DNA of 64,000 nt from Cryptomeria japonica (lineage: Eukaryota; Streptophyta; Pinopsida; Cupressales; Cupressaceae): contig NC_081408.1 in the NCBI RefSeq assembly GCF_030272615.1, forward strand, positions 64,476,614 through 64,540,613, read 5' to 3'. The notes under the pieces were generated by a model. That model was not told the DNA's origin, did not search any database, and saw nothing but the letters and a program-made list of their open reading frames with translations. Positions 23,398 through 36,539 of the stretch are shown in pieces; position 1 is the stretch's first letter; the number at the start of each line of letters is the position of its first letter. The translations under genes and the position numbers were made by a program.

Positions 23398-24975
23398 TTA
23401 TTGATGAAATTACAAAAGATGGAATATTAAAACATGTATCAAAGTATTATGAAGATTTAGAAGTGAATGAGCAAAATGAATTAGAAGAGGCTATTTTGTT
23501 GTATATAGACATTTATAAGAAAACCTTAGTTGAAATCTTGAAGGAGATACCTTTATCCTTGTATAGTAAGCTTGAGGCTAGGAGACTTGATGTTATCAAG
23601 AGAGGTAGGGAGATCAAAGAAGTTGCACTTTTGGAATTGTGTGGTGTTGTAAATAATGAAGAAATGAAAATATGTATAGACACTAGAAATAGGACAATTT
23701 TCAGTAGCAAATCCTGGCAGATAAGCCTTATGATAGGGAGAAAAAAATGAGGTAATAAATGAGACAAGTAAGGGATCGACCAAATTCTTTAAGAAAAATC
23801 TAGACTTTCTCACATCTTAAGAAGAATTTGCAAGGGTAAAATATTCCACCATTCCTAACAAATCAAAAGGGTAGGTTATTTTGGGTAGTTCAACTCCAAT
23901 TTTGACACAACCAATAGTAACCATAGATATTTAGACACAATTGGCAACTAAGGAGAATGTACAGTCTGTACCAACATAGACCATTTTTAAGAAAGGCAAT
24001 GTACAAGACCTTGGAAATATGATGGATAATACTCCACTGATAGTAACCAACACTGCACCAAGTGGCAAAGCCACCGGTGAAAAAGAGGATGAGATGGACA
24101 AGGTAAAAGCAACTGAGTCCATACTGGCAAGTAAAACCGATTCACCGACAAAGGTTTTGGCAATTGGCACTTCTCAGGTTGAGAAGAAATCAGTCTTTGA
24201 GTTGAGTCCAACTAAATTAATGATGATGGCTACTTAGAAATTACTAAAGGAATGTACTACAGATAAAGGATTAATAGATCAATCAGTCTCAGTATTGCAC
24301 AAACTAATACCTAACCGTCAGATTGAATATGGAGCAATCCCTTTCGATAAGCTCAAGACTCTAACAGAGCATATCTCTAAAAAATTTCAATCTCTGAGGC
24401 AAATTACAGACTGATAGGCTTTGGATAATTTCACAGCAGCAAAAAGAACAACTTTTGATAAGATTATAGAAACAAAGAAGAAGAAAATTGAGGACAAACT
24501 TATTCATATTGAGGTTTGTTTAAAATAATGTACAAATATCTACAGAGTGTGTTGCGTCATATAAAGTCTTACAGGTAATGTAGATAACAGATTGAAGGAG
24601 TTATATGATAAGATGGCTAAAATTGTTAATTCTTTTGATGGATTGACTCCACTAACCACATCTGTTGATGGACAAATTTTGTCCTTAGAGAACCACATTT
24701 TTTCTTTTGAGAAGGAGAGAGATAAAATCATGTGAAGAGCAAGAAATCTAAGAGGATTGGTAAGTCCTAGACTAGATTCATTAGGTGTTCATAAGAAAGA
24801 GTGCATGGACATGATAGCTAAACCCACACCAGAAGATATCCAAGAGAAGGAAACACTTGCCCACTTACTAAGTGGACTTGCATCTATTTCTGATACTTTA
24901 AAATCTGGTTGGGATACATATCTTCAGCTATTGCAAAAGTCATACCCAAAAATCTTGAAGATGACTAAGCTCTAG
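23398..24975 (+). pseudogene. Element B' ORF2, C-terminal two thirds
   Basis: It aligns with element B from about 20,212 to 21,760: IIDE(V/I)..DGILK, ILLY-DIYKK-LVEIL, KSVFELSPTKLMM, LGVHKKECMDM and LQLLQKSYPKILKMTKL. Comparison with B gives direct pairs of sense and stop codons: B has TAG where B' has CAG (20,960 versus 24,176), and B' has TAG where B has CAG (24,415 versus 21,202) or CAA (24,236 versus 21,020). Frameshifts are present near 23,745 and 24,530. Confidence 0.7.
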
Positions 24976-25185
24976 TGAAACTATAATATTCTTTTGTTCT
25001 TTTATTCTTTCAATTCTTTCACCGGCCTTTAGCATTAATGTCAAAGGGGGAGTATGCACATATGTGAAAAATATTAGAGAAACACATTGGAAGGATATCA
25101 GATGGAGTGTATTGCTCAGGCGGAGCATACTGGTAGGGAATCCATTTTTCACATGAGTGTTGCCATCAATGCCAAAGGGGGAGAT

Positions 25186-26084
25186 TATTGGCAATTGACA
25201 CTCATTGGATTCATTTTTTTGTCCTTGATGGCAACAAGATTTGATGGAAGTCATAAACCAACACTAGGAAGCATATACTAGCAGATACCGGCTTTGGAGC
25301 ATTCAGGGCTACACCAACGCCGACATCAATACTTTATTGGAAGCCGATATCAAGGAGGATTTACTTAATAAATGATTTTGTAAATATTGTCAAGGCCGAC
25401 ATTGAATATCTTTGTAAATGTATTGTAAGCCAACATAAGGCACATCATTTGTAATAGGTATATATTTGCTAGGTTATTTTTGTAATGAGATGCGACATAT
25501 AAAATGTGTGGATATAGGAGAATATAGCAGAATTATATGATGTGAAATATATGTATGAAGATCATTTTGTATGCGAATGTTATATCATGTAATGATCTAT
25601 AGATAGATTGGAAATCATTCTTGTTGGAGAAGTGATACCAGTAACAGTCAGGGTTTATGAATCGGTACAGAGTAGAGACAGAACCAGAACTCTATTTGGC
25701 ATAGCAAATGCATTCTTGAGTTCATTTTCAGTAATTTAATTTAGCAGAAAGCCTATAGTCAGTGAGGCTCTTTAGTGATGAGCAGTATGCTCTAGGAAGT
25801 GTGCTTTCTTGCATATGTAGGCCCCTATTATATGTAATATCTTTTCATATGGCCAGTGAACTGATATTGTGGGTCACAAATCCCACCATGGTTTTTCCTC
25901 GTTGAGGTTTTGCACTTATAAATTATGTGTGTTATGGTGTTCATTTACGTGGATGGTTTATTTACTTCTTGTTATATGTTTATTTCTTTACCAGTTTATA
26001 TATGCATGGTGTAAAAGGATAAAAATTATTCATACTGATAGAAAGTTGATTCACCCCTCCTCTTAGTGTTCTTGGATCCCAACA
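25186..26084 (+). repeat. Element B' 3' LTR
   Basis: TATTGGCAATTGACAC to GGATCCCAACA, about 899 bp, preceded by three polypurine tracts. Confidence 0.85.
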
Positions 26085-26631
26085 TTGTTTTTTCCATAGA
26101 TGCAATGTTAACAAAAGTAAAACTCAAGATTATAATCATCAAGGCCTTCAACAAGGCTCTTATATTTCAAGGCTCACAGACCCTTTTCACCTATGTGGCC
26201 AAGTCTTCTGTGCCAGAACATTGTCTTCTTAGCTAGGAGCTTCATCTCCAAAGCATTAACACCCTTAGGTACCAAGAAAGAATGACCATCAGATGTTGAT
26301 ACCATAGCCTTCTCGTTTGCTTAATATGAACTTAGCAATCACCAAACAACCTTAGAAAGCACCATAGAACCTCTAATTATCTTGTATCCATCTTGTGAGA
26401 AAACAATTTACATTCCCACATCGCTCATCTTTCTAATTCAAAGAATGTTTGATGCCAAACCAGGAATGTACAGTACACTATCAATCCCCTTCACTCTACC
26501 ATTAGGGAATTAGATCTTGAATCTTCCACAACTAGTAATTTTTAGGTGAGAGTCATCACCCAAGTACACCTTTCCAACATTATATTCTTCATACTTTGAG
26601 AACCAATCCCTATGAGAGGTCATGTCGAAAG
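26085..26631 (-). pseudogene. Ty1/copia protease C-terminus and GAG-pre-integrase region
   Basis: Reading leftward from 26,631: DMTSHRDWFSKYEEYN, YLGDDSHLKI, NGRVKGIDSVLYIPGL (copia aspartic protease), then FWHRRLGHIGEKGL and HCIYGK of the GAG-pre-integrase/zinc region. The reading continues through 22,902-22,884 (KHGVSF) into the integrase at 14,664, which shows that B and B' were inserted into one continuous gene. Stops interrupt it at several points. Confidence 0.8.
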
Positions 26632-27655
26632 TGTAATACCCTAAAAATGGTCATCTAAACCATAGGCCCCCTAGTGTCGACAACAACATGAAGGTCCTAA
26701 CCAAAGGCAATTAAAATGAATACTGAGCACACAATTAATTTCTAAAATCACCAATGTCACATGGCAAATTAATCAACCAATATTAATTAAATATTTATTT
26801 AATTAATTGATCATTCCAAGTAAATAATTTTTAAACAGTTATCCTATTTGAATATCATAGCATATTTAATTAAATAAATCAATTTACCATTAAATCATCA
26901 AAAAAGGAATTAATTGGAAAAATCAAATTAAAAATTTAGAAAAGAAACCAAATGGAGATAATCTGGAAAAATCAAATTAAAAATTGATAAATAATCTTAG
27001 AGAAAGCAATTAAAATAATTAAATCTTAAAATTGAATAATATAGAGAATAAATCAATTTTTTCTAATTTTATCTTAATTTTAGTTCAATTTCTTATAAAA
27101 CTGAGAAAAGCAGCCAATTACATCAATTCACCTGGATTATGATTCCTCTTGGAAAATCTTGACCACTCATCATCATTTGATCTCAGCTGTTGGTTTCTTT
27201 CTGAATTTTCTACAAATTGAAGCCTTTATCTCTCATTCAAGGATCCTAGAGAATATATATTGTTATTATGTTGTTTTTTCTCTAGGTTCATTGAGAATTT
27301 GCATTGAGATATTGCATATTAGTTATTTCATATTCATTAAATCATCTAGCTTAAATATTCATATATTGCTTAAATCATGTTAGATTAATCTTGCATATCT
27401 AGCTTAAATCTTGCATCCATCTAGCTTAAATCTATGCTCATATAGATTAAAAATCCTTCGTTTAGGTGTCATCTAATCACTGGATAGCTTAGCAATCTGA
27501 GAGCAATCTAAACTCGCATCTACTAGAAGGCAATAGGTCGCTTTGCAATTGTTTATTGTTTATCATTGATTATTGATTTACTAACCATGAATCTAATGAC
27601 TTAATTGAAGTGTTGTGTATTCTAGATACATATATAGGTCCACTTTTCACACACA
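26632..27655 (+). repeat. Element C 5' LTR
   Basis: 1,024 bp, nearly collinear with 42,603-43,624, with small indels and substitutions. The 3' end has one fewer CA unit than the partner LTR. Confidence 0.9.
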
Positions 27656-27677
27656 TTTTTGGCGCCCACCGTGGGAC
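27656..27677 (+). promoter_or_regulatory. Element C primer-binding site
   Basis: TTTTTGGCGCCCACCGTGGG directly after the LTR. TGGCGCC... is the usual form of gypsy primer sites in plants; the tRNA is not assigned. Confidence 0.75.
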
Positions 27678-29809
27678 ACAAAATTCAATACTTCAGCCTC
27701 AAAATCACTCTTTTTTTTTTTTTTTCTGTCCTACAGGTCTCGTTCATACAATCTCTGCTAAATATCATACAAGTTTAATTTCTTCATCGTATGAAATTAT
27801 GTCAAGGCCTTTGTTTTATCGTACAAATCAGAAAAGGAGCTCGTATGAGTTTCTACTCTGATAATTCGACTCTGTGTTTTGTCATTCGAGTCTATGAGAA
27901 TACTCATGCGAGAAGTTATAATCTGTCATACAAATTTCTATTTTATCATTCCAAAAATAATTTACTTGCCAAGGTTTTTTGTGAATTAAAATTTGATTAT
28001 ACTAATGCTGATGCTAACCTCGGTCTATCTATTGTTTACTTGAGACTTTTATAGCCTAACCAGTTTCTTGCAGGATGCTTGGCAGAGAATTTATCAACCA
28101 AACATATGCCTGCCAAAGAATCAAAAACAACATGACTACTGATGCATTGTTTTTGCAAGTTGCTTAAAGGAAAATTGACCAAATTTTGTGTTTTCTTTAA
28201 AGTTCATTTCTTTATAGGCACTTAAATTGCTATCTAGTTAAAGAACAAATCTATCTTTCATGTTTTTAGAAAAATCAGAGAGGTAGGAGAGTATACTCTT
28301 GTCTTTTATAGACAATTATAAATCTAGACCCTTGAAGATTTTTCTAAGTTTTGAGATTTTTATACCTTTAGCAGGCTTGTCATAGTGGGAAAAACTAATC
28401 ACCCTGCGAGAACAACCCAAGTGAGTACAATTGGACTTGAGCATTCCAACTCACTATAATAAATAGGCCTCTGATGATTAAAGTCTCAAAGGATGGGATT
28501 ATTTGAGTTTTCTCTTTGAGATCTCTCATATGGAGCACTTTGTAGGGCATCATGGTCTCAATCACGTTTACGTGACTACAACCTGTTTCGGTACCTTGTC
28601 GGGCTATAGGCCTCAATCATGCTTGCTTGACTTCAAGGGGTAATTTCAAACAAAATTTCTGACTAATAACTATAAGATAGAAGCTACCCAGTTCACCTCC
28701 AAAAGGGGGATAATATTTGTGCAAGAGAGATAGTAACTCTCCCAAGACACTTGCCATATAGTGCCCCCATTAGCGTTTGGAGTCGGATAATACAACGTTG
28801 AGAATCCATTGCCTAAGACTCAGTGGCCATATTCTGATTAGCTATTGGGTGTGTACCTAAGTCAACAAGAAAAGGTTTTCTTCTCTAATCCAACTTCCAT
28901 AGGGTTAGTGTGTTGTGCTTTGAATTGTTATACATCTTGCATGTTTTTTGTGTTTTCACCCCTGAAACTGAAAAACTAAAACTAAAAAAAAAACTAAAGT
29001 ACTGAAACTGGAGAGAACAAATCAAACAAATCAACAACTCAATGATCAAAACTCTATTCAAGTCCAAAAGTGGTCCCTATCAGTCATCAAAAACTTATCC
29101 CTTGTCAAAAATTAGTTCTCGTCAGTCATTGAAAACTCTGTCTATCAGAATCTCATCTCTGTCCAGTAAACTATCATATGAGTGTGCTGAAATATTGTCC
29201 TACTACATATGCATTGTCGTATGAAACTTCATTAGTCCTCGTAGTTTATCATCTGGACTTTATCAATTGTCGTATGAGGTTTGAGAAATTGTCGTCTGAT
29301 CCTCTATTCTGTGTCGTACGAAAAATCATCATATCCATCAATTTATCATCTGAAGTCTGTCCACCTCTCGTACGAAGTAAGGCAACAAATCGTACAAAAT
29401 ACGATTTTCATCATCCTGAAACCATTAAACTATCATATGGTTCTGTAAACCCTATCGTACGAATTTCTGTTCTTGTCAGTCAAAATAGTCAAAATTGCCT
29501 CGATCAGTCCACAACGAGCATAAAACTAGAGATCATATTTCTGAGCATAAACAATCTAGATAGTGTACCCCTGTCGTTGCTTTGCACGATTTTGTCGATC
29601 ATATTCTAGCTCGTTCAAACAGAATCTTATTAAACCTAAGTTAACTTAGATAAAATCTTATACAGGATAGATCATTCTTGAAACTAGACCAAATCTTAGT
29701 TACTTCCCTCAATCACTACGTTAATCGAACAACTAGATCCAATTTGATCTTGACTTCTGCATCACATCTAGGTCTCTGTCTCGTTGATTGTAAATACCTG
29801 TTCAAACCA
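27678..29809 (+). other. Element C 5' leader with CGTAYGA motifs
   Basis: About 2.1 kb without a convincing ORF. From 29,170 to 29,470, and also near 27,787 and 27,840, the octamer TCGTACGA or TCGTATGA recurs; exact TCGTACGA copies are at 29,314, 29,368 and 29,455. The motif is back at 41,271 and 41,346 near the 3' end of the same element. Confidence 0.55.
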
Positions 29810-31673
29810 GAAGTTCTTGCAAGAAAGTTGCCAAAGGTAAAGGAGTGTCCTTTTCATCAAACGACAATCCATTCTTTGTAGAAGAACTCATCCCAAATAA
29901 ACCTTCATCGTCAAAAGTACCAATTTTTAATCTACCAATGTTTGATCAGCCCCTATCTCCCACCATGTCTGGAGAAAGGCAAGAATGACAAGCTACTTAT
30001 GAAAACCTTATCAATCATGCAATTGACAATGATTCTTTATCAAACAAATCTGTATCTTCTGAACCTTCAGAAACTAGTATAAATAAATGTCTAAACAATA
30101 AGCATTTCCAAAAGATGATGAAGGTCATCATGGCTAGAGAAAAAGAAGACTATTTTCTAGAGATAGCAAAGCAAGGTGCCAAAATTCCTATCAATTATAA
30201 TGTTGAAACCCTCATCACTAAAGAGGAAGAGACACCTTTAGGCCTGGTAAACAAATGCTTGCAAGCGTTACAAACTGAAATCACAAAACTGAAAAAACAA
30301 AGATAAACCATCAAAGGAATATTCTCTAGACACAATATGCCTATTTCCGTTTGATAAAAACCTTTACATGCCTCCATTTCCCTCAAAGGTAGAGATGCCT
30401 AAGTTTGATAAATATGATGGAAATGTAGATCCTCAAGAGCATGTCAGAGAATTTTGCCCTTTATGTATGGAATTCATGCACAAACAAACATACCTCATGC
30501 ACCTTTTCCCGAGAAGTTTAGGAGGGAAAGCTATGGAATGGTTTTCAAACCTACCTATGGGAATCAAAAATTTTGAGGAGTTAATAAAATTATTTCTACA
30601 ACACTACTCCTATAACATTCATCATCCATTCACTATGATCTAACTTTGCAACACTAAACAGAAAAGAGGAGAACCTTTTCTCACCTTTCTTCAACGTTGG
30701 AGAAAGACGTTCTCTAGATATTCATGGCCTATTCCAGATCCCTGAATTGAAATATAGTAACCAAATGAAAGTGTACCCTTCATTCAACAAAATGGTAGAT
30801 AGTACCATCAGGATGGAAGATGTGCTTATAAAGAAAGAAGATATATCACTTTGGAAAGAAACATTGCAAGGTTCTAGTTCTAAAGAAAAGAACAAATACT
30901 GGAAATATGACAAGGATAACAACATAAATGTTGTTAATGACGAAGTGGTAGACACTATTCAAGAAAAATCAAAATCCACAATATTTAACCTAGCTAGTAG
31001 CACACAAGCACTCAAAGTGGCTACAACTGCATTAGGAAATCTTCCACAAAAAGCAAAAGAATGGTTTCAAGAAAAACCTTGGCTTTCAAAGCCTAAACAT
31101 GATTTTACTCCTCTAGACGAATCATATGAATCATCTTTTAAAACTTTATTGGAAAATGATCTGATAACATTACCAGACAATTCTAGACCATATGATCCAA
31201 AAATTAAAGTCAAATGGTGGAGAGAAAATGAATACTATGACTACCATCGAAATAAGGGACATAACATAAACAACTGCATGAAGCTCAAGCATGAAATTCA
31301 AGATCTCATCAACGCTGGCAAAATCATTGTTGGAAATCACCCAACTAATGCTGATCAGAAGGATTTTAAAGATCCCCTACCTACTTATGAACAAGATGAT
31401 TCCTCAAAATTCAAGGGAGGTGCTAAAGTCAATTATACCTACACTAACAACGACAATGTCATCAACATGATTGAATCATCTCAACCTGAATATTGCAATG
31501 TGATCATAATCAAAGATAAACAAAAACAAGAACAAACTGCCAATACTGTGACCCACACTCAAAAGAAGGTTACTCTCCAAGGAGCTAGTTCCTCAACTTC
31601 TGCTCAAACAACATCAAACCTACCAACTCCTTCAAACAAACAAATAGATACAATCACTACTAAATATAAATAG
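29810..31673 (+). pseudogene. Element C gag
   Basis: An N-terminal helical part (30,115-30,306, EKEDYFLEIAKQGAKIP) leads to the gypsy gag core at 30,368-30,643 with KFDKYDGNVDPQEHVREF and LGGKAMEWFSNLP. After frame changes the core ends near 30,720 in FLTFLQRWRKTFSRYSWPIP. From 30,747 to 31,673 a long open segment holds KWWRENEYYDYHRNKGH and NCMKLKHEIQDLI, the CX-H-like nucleocapsid motif of Tat gags, in which the first Cys is replaced by Tyr (YYDYH). A deletion of part of the core between 30,720 and 30,750 is likely. Confidence 0.8.
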
Positions 31674-32640
31674 TTGGCTTCATAATCCTCTTCTGGCTAT
31701 AGCATTGTCGAACAATTGAAAATAACTAATGCTCAAATCTCCATTTTAGAATTTCTTAAAATCTCTTCTGCTTATAAAGAGATCCTGTACAAATCTTTTC
31801 TCACTACTAATGTCCCTAAAGATTTAGATGTATATCGATTTCAATCTATGGTGGCTCACCTGACTTCGCCTCATTACCTCACTTTCTCTGAAGAAGATGA
31901 CAACTCACTGAATCACCCACATAACCAACCATTACACATCAGAGATATGATCCATAAACACCAAGTTAAACATGTTTTGATAGATGGAGGCACTGGGTTG
32001 AATATTTCTACCCACAATCTACTGACACAGCTGGGATTTTTTGAGAATGTCATTGATCCAACAAAGAAAATAATGATCAAAACTTATGATGAAGAAGAAA
32101 GAACTTCTAAAGTTCTGGTACTCTTACCAATTAGGGTAGGACCCGTGGAAAGAGATTTTATCTTTCAGGTCCTTGACCTTTCTCATTCATACAACATATT
32201 ACTGGGTAGGCCATAGATGCATGAAATGAAAGCAGTACCATCTACATATCATCAGTGCTTGAAATTCCCTTATAACAAAGTTGAAGTCAATATTCCTGTT
32301 GATACAAGCTATATCTGTAAAGTATTAATGCAAAGTGCTGATGCTTTTGTTCCTCATAATAGAGGAACCTCTACAGCTAAAAGTTCAAAAAATTTGCTAA
32401 AAGATTTAGAGAAGAAATTGAAAATCATAAATACTGGCATGGATAGATACAAAATAGAACCTATACTCTCACTAATGTCTCTTCCTCCATCACCAAGATA
32501 GTCAAAAAAACCATTAGAGGTTATGAAGCCATAGACTTCAACTCCAAATGTCATTTATGATGGTCTCTTTATACAGTCCTCTATTTCCCTTGCAAATGAA
32601 ATAGAAGAGGATGTTGTTCTCAAATGGATTCTCAAAGAAG
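31674..32640 (+). pseudogene. Element C aspartic protease
   Basis: The segment 31,716-32,216 contains VLIDGGTGLNI, the retropepsin active-site region in the D-G-G form common in this lineage, and the C-terminal YNILLGRP motif where cleavage-site geometry is normally set (usually followed by W). Here a TAG follows at 32,214-32,216, consistent with TGG changed to TAG. Downstream (32,217-32,501) HEMKAVPSTYHQCLKFPYN continues the conserved domain. Confidence 0.8.
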
Positions 32641-32830
32641 ATAGTACAAACAAAAAAATACAACATTGTGAGATTTTCCTGACACAATATGGTTTAGGCT
32701 ATAAGATGCTTCAACGCATGGGATATTTAGGTACCGGTCCTCTAGGCAAGTGTCAACAAGGTATTGTTGAACCTATTCAACTACAAACTAAGTCTGTAAT
32801 GATAAAGTTGGAGTGGGATACAATCCAAGA
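32641..32830 (+). other. G-patch-like segment after the protease of element C
   Basis: The frame reads YGLGYKMLQRMGYLGTGPLGK then QQGIVEPIQ. Gly residues after an aromatic and before a GLG/PLGK turn match the G-patch pattern. G-patches next to proteases are known in betaretroviruses and in Tat gypsy elements, with a likely RNA-binding role. Identification is by eye. Confidence 0.6.
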
Positions 32831-34369
32831 AAATCATCAGATCAGAAACATACTTCTCACCATCAACCTAAGTGGAGGAAAAAGCTACTACCTTCGACAT
32901 CATGGGAAATTAATACTCAACAAACTTAGGAAGAGTGTGACAATGAACAAGAAGAATTGCCAACCCAGAGAGAGGATCAAATGGTAATCAAGTTCCGATT
33001 GTATCAGCCATAACATTACAAGCAGTAGAAGTCCCAGAGGATGTGAGAGAAGAAGTAGAAAGAATCAGAGAATTGTTTGCACCACTGAACATTCTGGTCA
33101 AGTATACTGGTAGACAACAAGTAGATGACTTAGAAACTGATTTAAATGAGTATGAATGGGGTCCAGATAATATCTTAGATGCATCTACTATAGAAACCCC
33201 TGAAGAATCCAGTGATATCGCAAATGACACACAAGAGCTGATACGCTTAAAATTGCAAAAGGAAATAGAAGAAATCAGACTAAAAAGACAAGAAGACTAT
33301 GAACAACAGCTGAAGGAAGAAAGGGCACAAGAAAATTCTTCACTTACTATATCTCCCTCTAATGAGATAGAAAAAATTAGATATGGAACTACAAAAGAAG
33401 AATTAGAAGCTATAGAAGCAGGACCAATCATCAGTCCAGAGGAAGCTGAATGGAAAAGACAATGGGGACTAATAGAACCATCAAGTTTATGTCAACAGGT
33501 GTGTCAAATACAATTGATAAATGAACCAAATCACCAAGGAACTTGTAGCATCAAAGATGTAGGTACTGATACTATACATACTTTTACTAAATCACTTGAA
33601 GATGAGTTAGAAGCTTCATCTTATGACTCTGATAACTCAAACATAAGCTCTATTTATAACCACAACTATTCAACATCATATTATGACTACTCCATCATGA
33701 ATATTGAGATGCTATCTGTTGACCCTGTTACTATCACACCATAATATGTAGTCTAGTTTGAAGTAGGGGACGATGCTAGGAGTAGGTAGATTGGGTTAGG
33801 TCCACTAAATATTAACATGAACTTTGATAATCATGTTGTAACTCTTCCTAGTCTCAAGACACCTACACAAGGTAGTCTTCTGGAACTCTACTTGTCGGCC
33901 TGAAGTTATGATGATAATACTATGAACTCCATTGAACCTGTTCAAACTTTATCCTTGATATATTCTAAACTGATTGATTGTACACTTTACAGCCTACCTT
34001 TGAATATACCTACCTTCGCCAATGAATACACATTAGCCTGTTATCTTAATGTAGCTGAACCGATGAACTCTTCCACTAGTGAGCAAAGTGAGAACATGGC
34101 TGAAATAGACATCAAGTATCTCAATCGCAAAAATAAAAAATAAATAAATAAGAGATCTGATGGCGAAAAACACATTGTGGCGGTGTTAGAATAAAAAATA
34201 GTGAAAATAAAGGACATACCTAAGGGTGAAAACCTCTCTGAGGCACCTGAGGGTGAGAAAAATGATATGTTGCTAGTCACTTCCAAGAAAGGTCTTCAAT
34301 ATTGATTGAACCAACTCAACCAGTCAATACTGGAAGTCAAGAGACACCACATATCATTCATTTAGCTCA
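32831..34369 (+). pseudogene. Element C protease-RT linker
   Basis: A long open part (33,043-33,744) is acidic with an EEIRLKRQEDYEQQLKEERAQE helix and an EAGPIISPEEAEWKRQWG block. It is low in recognisable domains and ends in a serine/tyrosine-rich tail. Long variable linkers before RT are usual in Tat elements. Stops split the rest. Confidence 0.5.
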
Positions 34370-35757
34370 ATCACTATCAACAGAAGAGTTAAAAGATTTC
34401 AGCAACCTCTTTTTAGAAAAGAAGATCAAATTTTCATGGACATACTCCGATATGATAGGTCTAGATCTTGATCTCATCATGCATCATCTCTCTATTACAC
34501 TAGGAGTTAAACTAGTCAAGCAAAAACTCCATAAGATGCACCCTCATGTGGCACTTCTCGTTAAAGCTTAGCTAGAAAAATTGCTAAAAGCTAGATTTAT
34601 CAAAGCTATAGACCATGTAGAATAGATATAAAACATAGTACCTGTATCAAAGGTAGACAAATCTATTAGAGTTTGCACAGACTTCAGGGATCTCAACAAA
34701 GCATGTCTGAAAGATGATTTTCCATTGCCCAACATTGATATGATAGTAGATATGACTCTGGATATGAGATGTACTCATTAATGGATGGATTCTTTGGTTA
34801 TAATCAAATCAAGATAGCTCCTGAGGATCAAGAAAAGACAACCTTCACATGTGCATGGGGAACCTTCTATTTTAATGTCATGCCATTTGGACTAAAAAAT
34901 GCAGGAGTGACTTACCAAAGAGCAGTAACCACTATCTTCCATGATATGATGCACAAAAACATGGAAGATTATGTTGATGACACCCTAGTAAAAACCATGA
35001 AGAGATCTACAAATATTCAAGAGCTAGGCCTTATACTGGATAGAATGGAAAGATTCAAGCTCAGGCTAAATCCTAAAAAGTGTGCATTCGGAGTAACATC
35101 AGGGAAATTGCTTGGTTACATAATTTCAAAGAAAGGAATTAAGGTTGAACTTGAAAAGGTCCAAGCCATAATGGAAATGACTTTGCCCAAGAATATCAGT
35201 CAAATGAGAAGTTTACAAGAACATCTTCAATCAATAAGGTGCTTTATATCTCAGCTAGTAGACAAAGCTCAACTCTTCACAAAGGTATTAGGGAAAGGAG
35301 TTCAATACAACTGGGTTGAAGATTGTGGACAACATATAAAACAAATCAAAGATTATCTTTCTAATCCACTCATATTGATGCCACAAATCAAAGATAAACC
35401 ATTGATTCTATACATATCAGCTACAGATACATCACTGGGGGCACTTCTAGCACAATAGGATGAGAATAAAAAGGAAAGAGCCATTTATTATATCAGCAGA
35501 ACATTGGTGTCTTATGAAATGAACTATACTATCATAGAAAAAAGCTTGTTTGGCATTATTCTTTGCATCATAGAAATTAAGGCACTATATGTTGGAACAT
35601 TCTATTAAGCTAGTGGCTAAGATTGATCCACTCAAATATCTTCTCAGCAAAGCAACACTTATAGGAAGACTGGCTAAATGGGTCATGGTTCTTATGGAAT
35701 TTGATATTGAATATGTATAATGTAAAGCCATCAAAGGAAAGGTTATTGTAGATCAAC
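34370..35757 (+). pseudogene. Element C reverse transcriptase and RNase H
   Basis: Upstream motifs are FSWTYSDMIGLD (34,430) and VRVCTDFRDLNKA (near 34,670, first catalytic Asp region). The open segment 34,769-35,458 has DGFFGYNQIKIAPEDQEKT, MPFGLKNAG and the YVDD catalytic box (near 34,970), then NPKKCAFGV, LLGYIIS and GIKV. RNase H begins near 35,390 (LILYISATDTSLGALLAQ, where the first catalytic Asp falls) and reads on through a TAG to RAIYYISRTL. Frame changes and stops make it inactive. Confidence 0.9.
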
Positions 35758-35779
35758 TTGTTGATGCTCCACTTGAAGA

Positions 35780-36210
35780 CAGTCAAGCTTTGGATATATA
35801 ATTTCCAGATGAATCGATCATGCACCGTACTCAATGATCATGGAAGATGTTCTTTGATGGGTCTTTCACTCAACACGGTTCTGGTGCCGAAATATTTTTA
35901 TTACTCCTCAAAAATGTTCAATCCCAAAATCTTACAAGATTCTCTTCCCTTCCACAAACAACATTGCAGAATATGAAGGTTTGGTAAATGGGATCAAGTT
36001 GGCCATCAAATGGAAGATTGTTGAATTACACATCTATGGATATTCTCAACTCATCATCAACCAAATCAAAGATATATATCAGACTAGGGATGAGAAACTG
36101 ATTCCTTATAAGAGAATGGTGGATGATCTCAAGAAATACTTTACCTTTGTATCATTTCAGTAGATCCCCAGATCGGTAAATAGAGCAACGGATGCAATGG
36201 CCACCTTGGA
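35780..36210 (+). pseudogene. Element C second RNase H-like domain
   Basis: Motifs in two shifted frames: MFFDGSFTQHGSGAEI (near 35,850), NIAEYEGLVNGIKLAIKW (near 35,970), ELHIYGYSQLIINQI (near 36,030) and RSVNRATDAMATL (near 36,180). This is the order and spacing of the archaeal-type RNase H that Tat elements carry between RNase H and integrase. The second catalytic Asp is replaced: GDSQL is expected and GYSQL is seen. Confidence 0.75.
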
Positions 36211-36539
36211 ATCTATACCAAAGCTACAAGAATCTAATTTTCACTTTGAATTATTGGTGGAAGAGTTACATTATCCTACCTATGATTCTCTTGAGTCCCA
36301 GATGGTCTGTTCTATTATTGGAAATGACTCATCTCGCTAAAGCCACATTTACTCTTACCTGGGTGACCAAGTTATCCCTACTAATCTTTCCTGAAATGAG
36401 AAAAGGAGCTTAATCCAATTTACGCGAGGTTTGGATAGTACTTTTCGTAGGTGTCTAGAAACTGAAGAGTCCCAATGCGCATTATCTGAAGTTCATGAAG
36501 GTGTTTGTGGATCCCATTCAAATAGTCTAACTTTAGAAT

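Larger units (their letters stand above)
22903..26084 (+). mobile_element. Element B': internally deleted relative of B
   Basis: It inserted 19 bp beyond the end of B, in the same orientation, in the same copia integrase gene. It begins TGTTGGAAATTGACAC and its 5' LTR stops in mid-sequence at about 23,397 (after GGTACAGAG). It then joins directly to the middle of ORF2, so LTR 3' end, primer site, gag and ORF2 start are gone. The 3' LTR is complete (25,186-26,084). Flanks TTTTT (22,898-22,902) and TTGTT (26,085-26,089) match at 4 of 5 bases. Confidence 0.8.

Noticed and set aside
27159-28054. Plus ORFs in element C LTR and leader
   Set aside because: They cross the LTR border and primer site and do not resemble gag.
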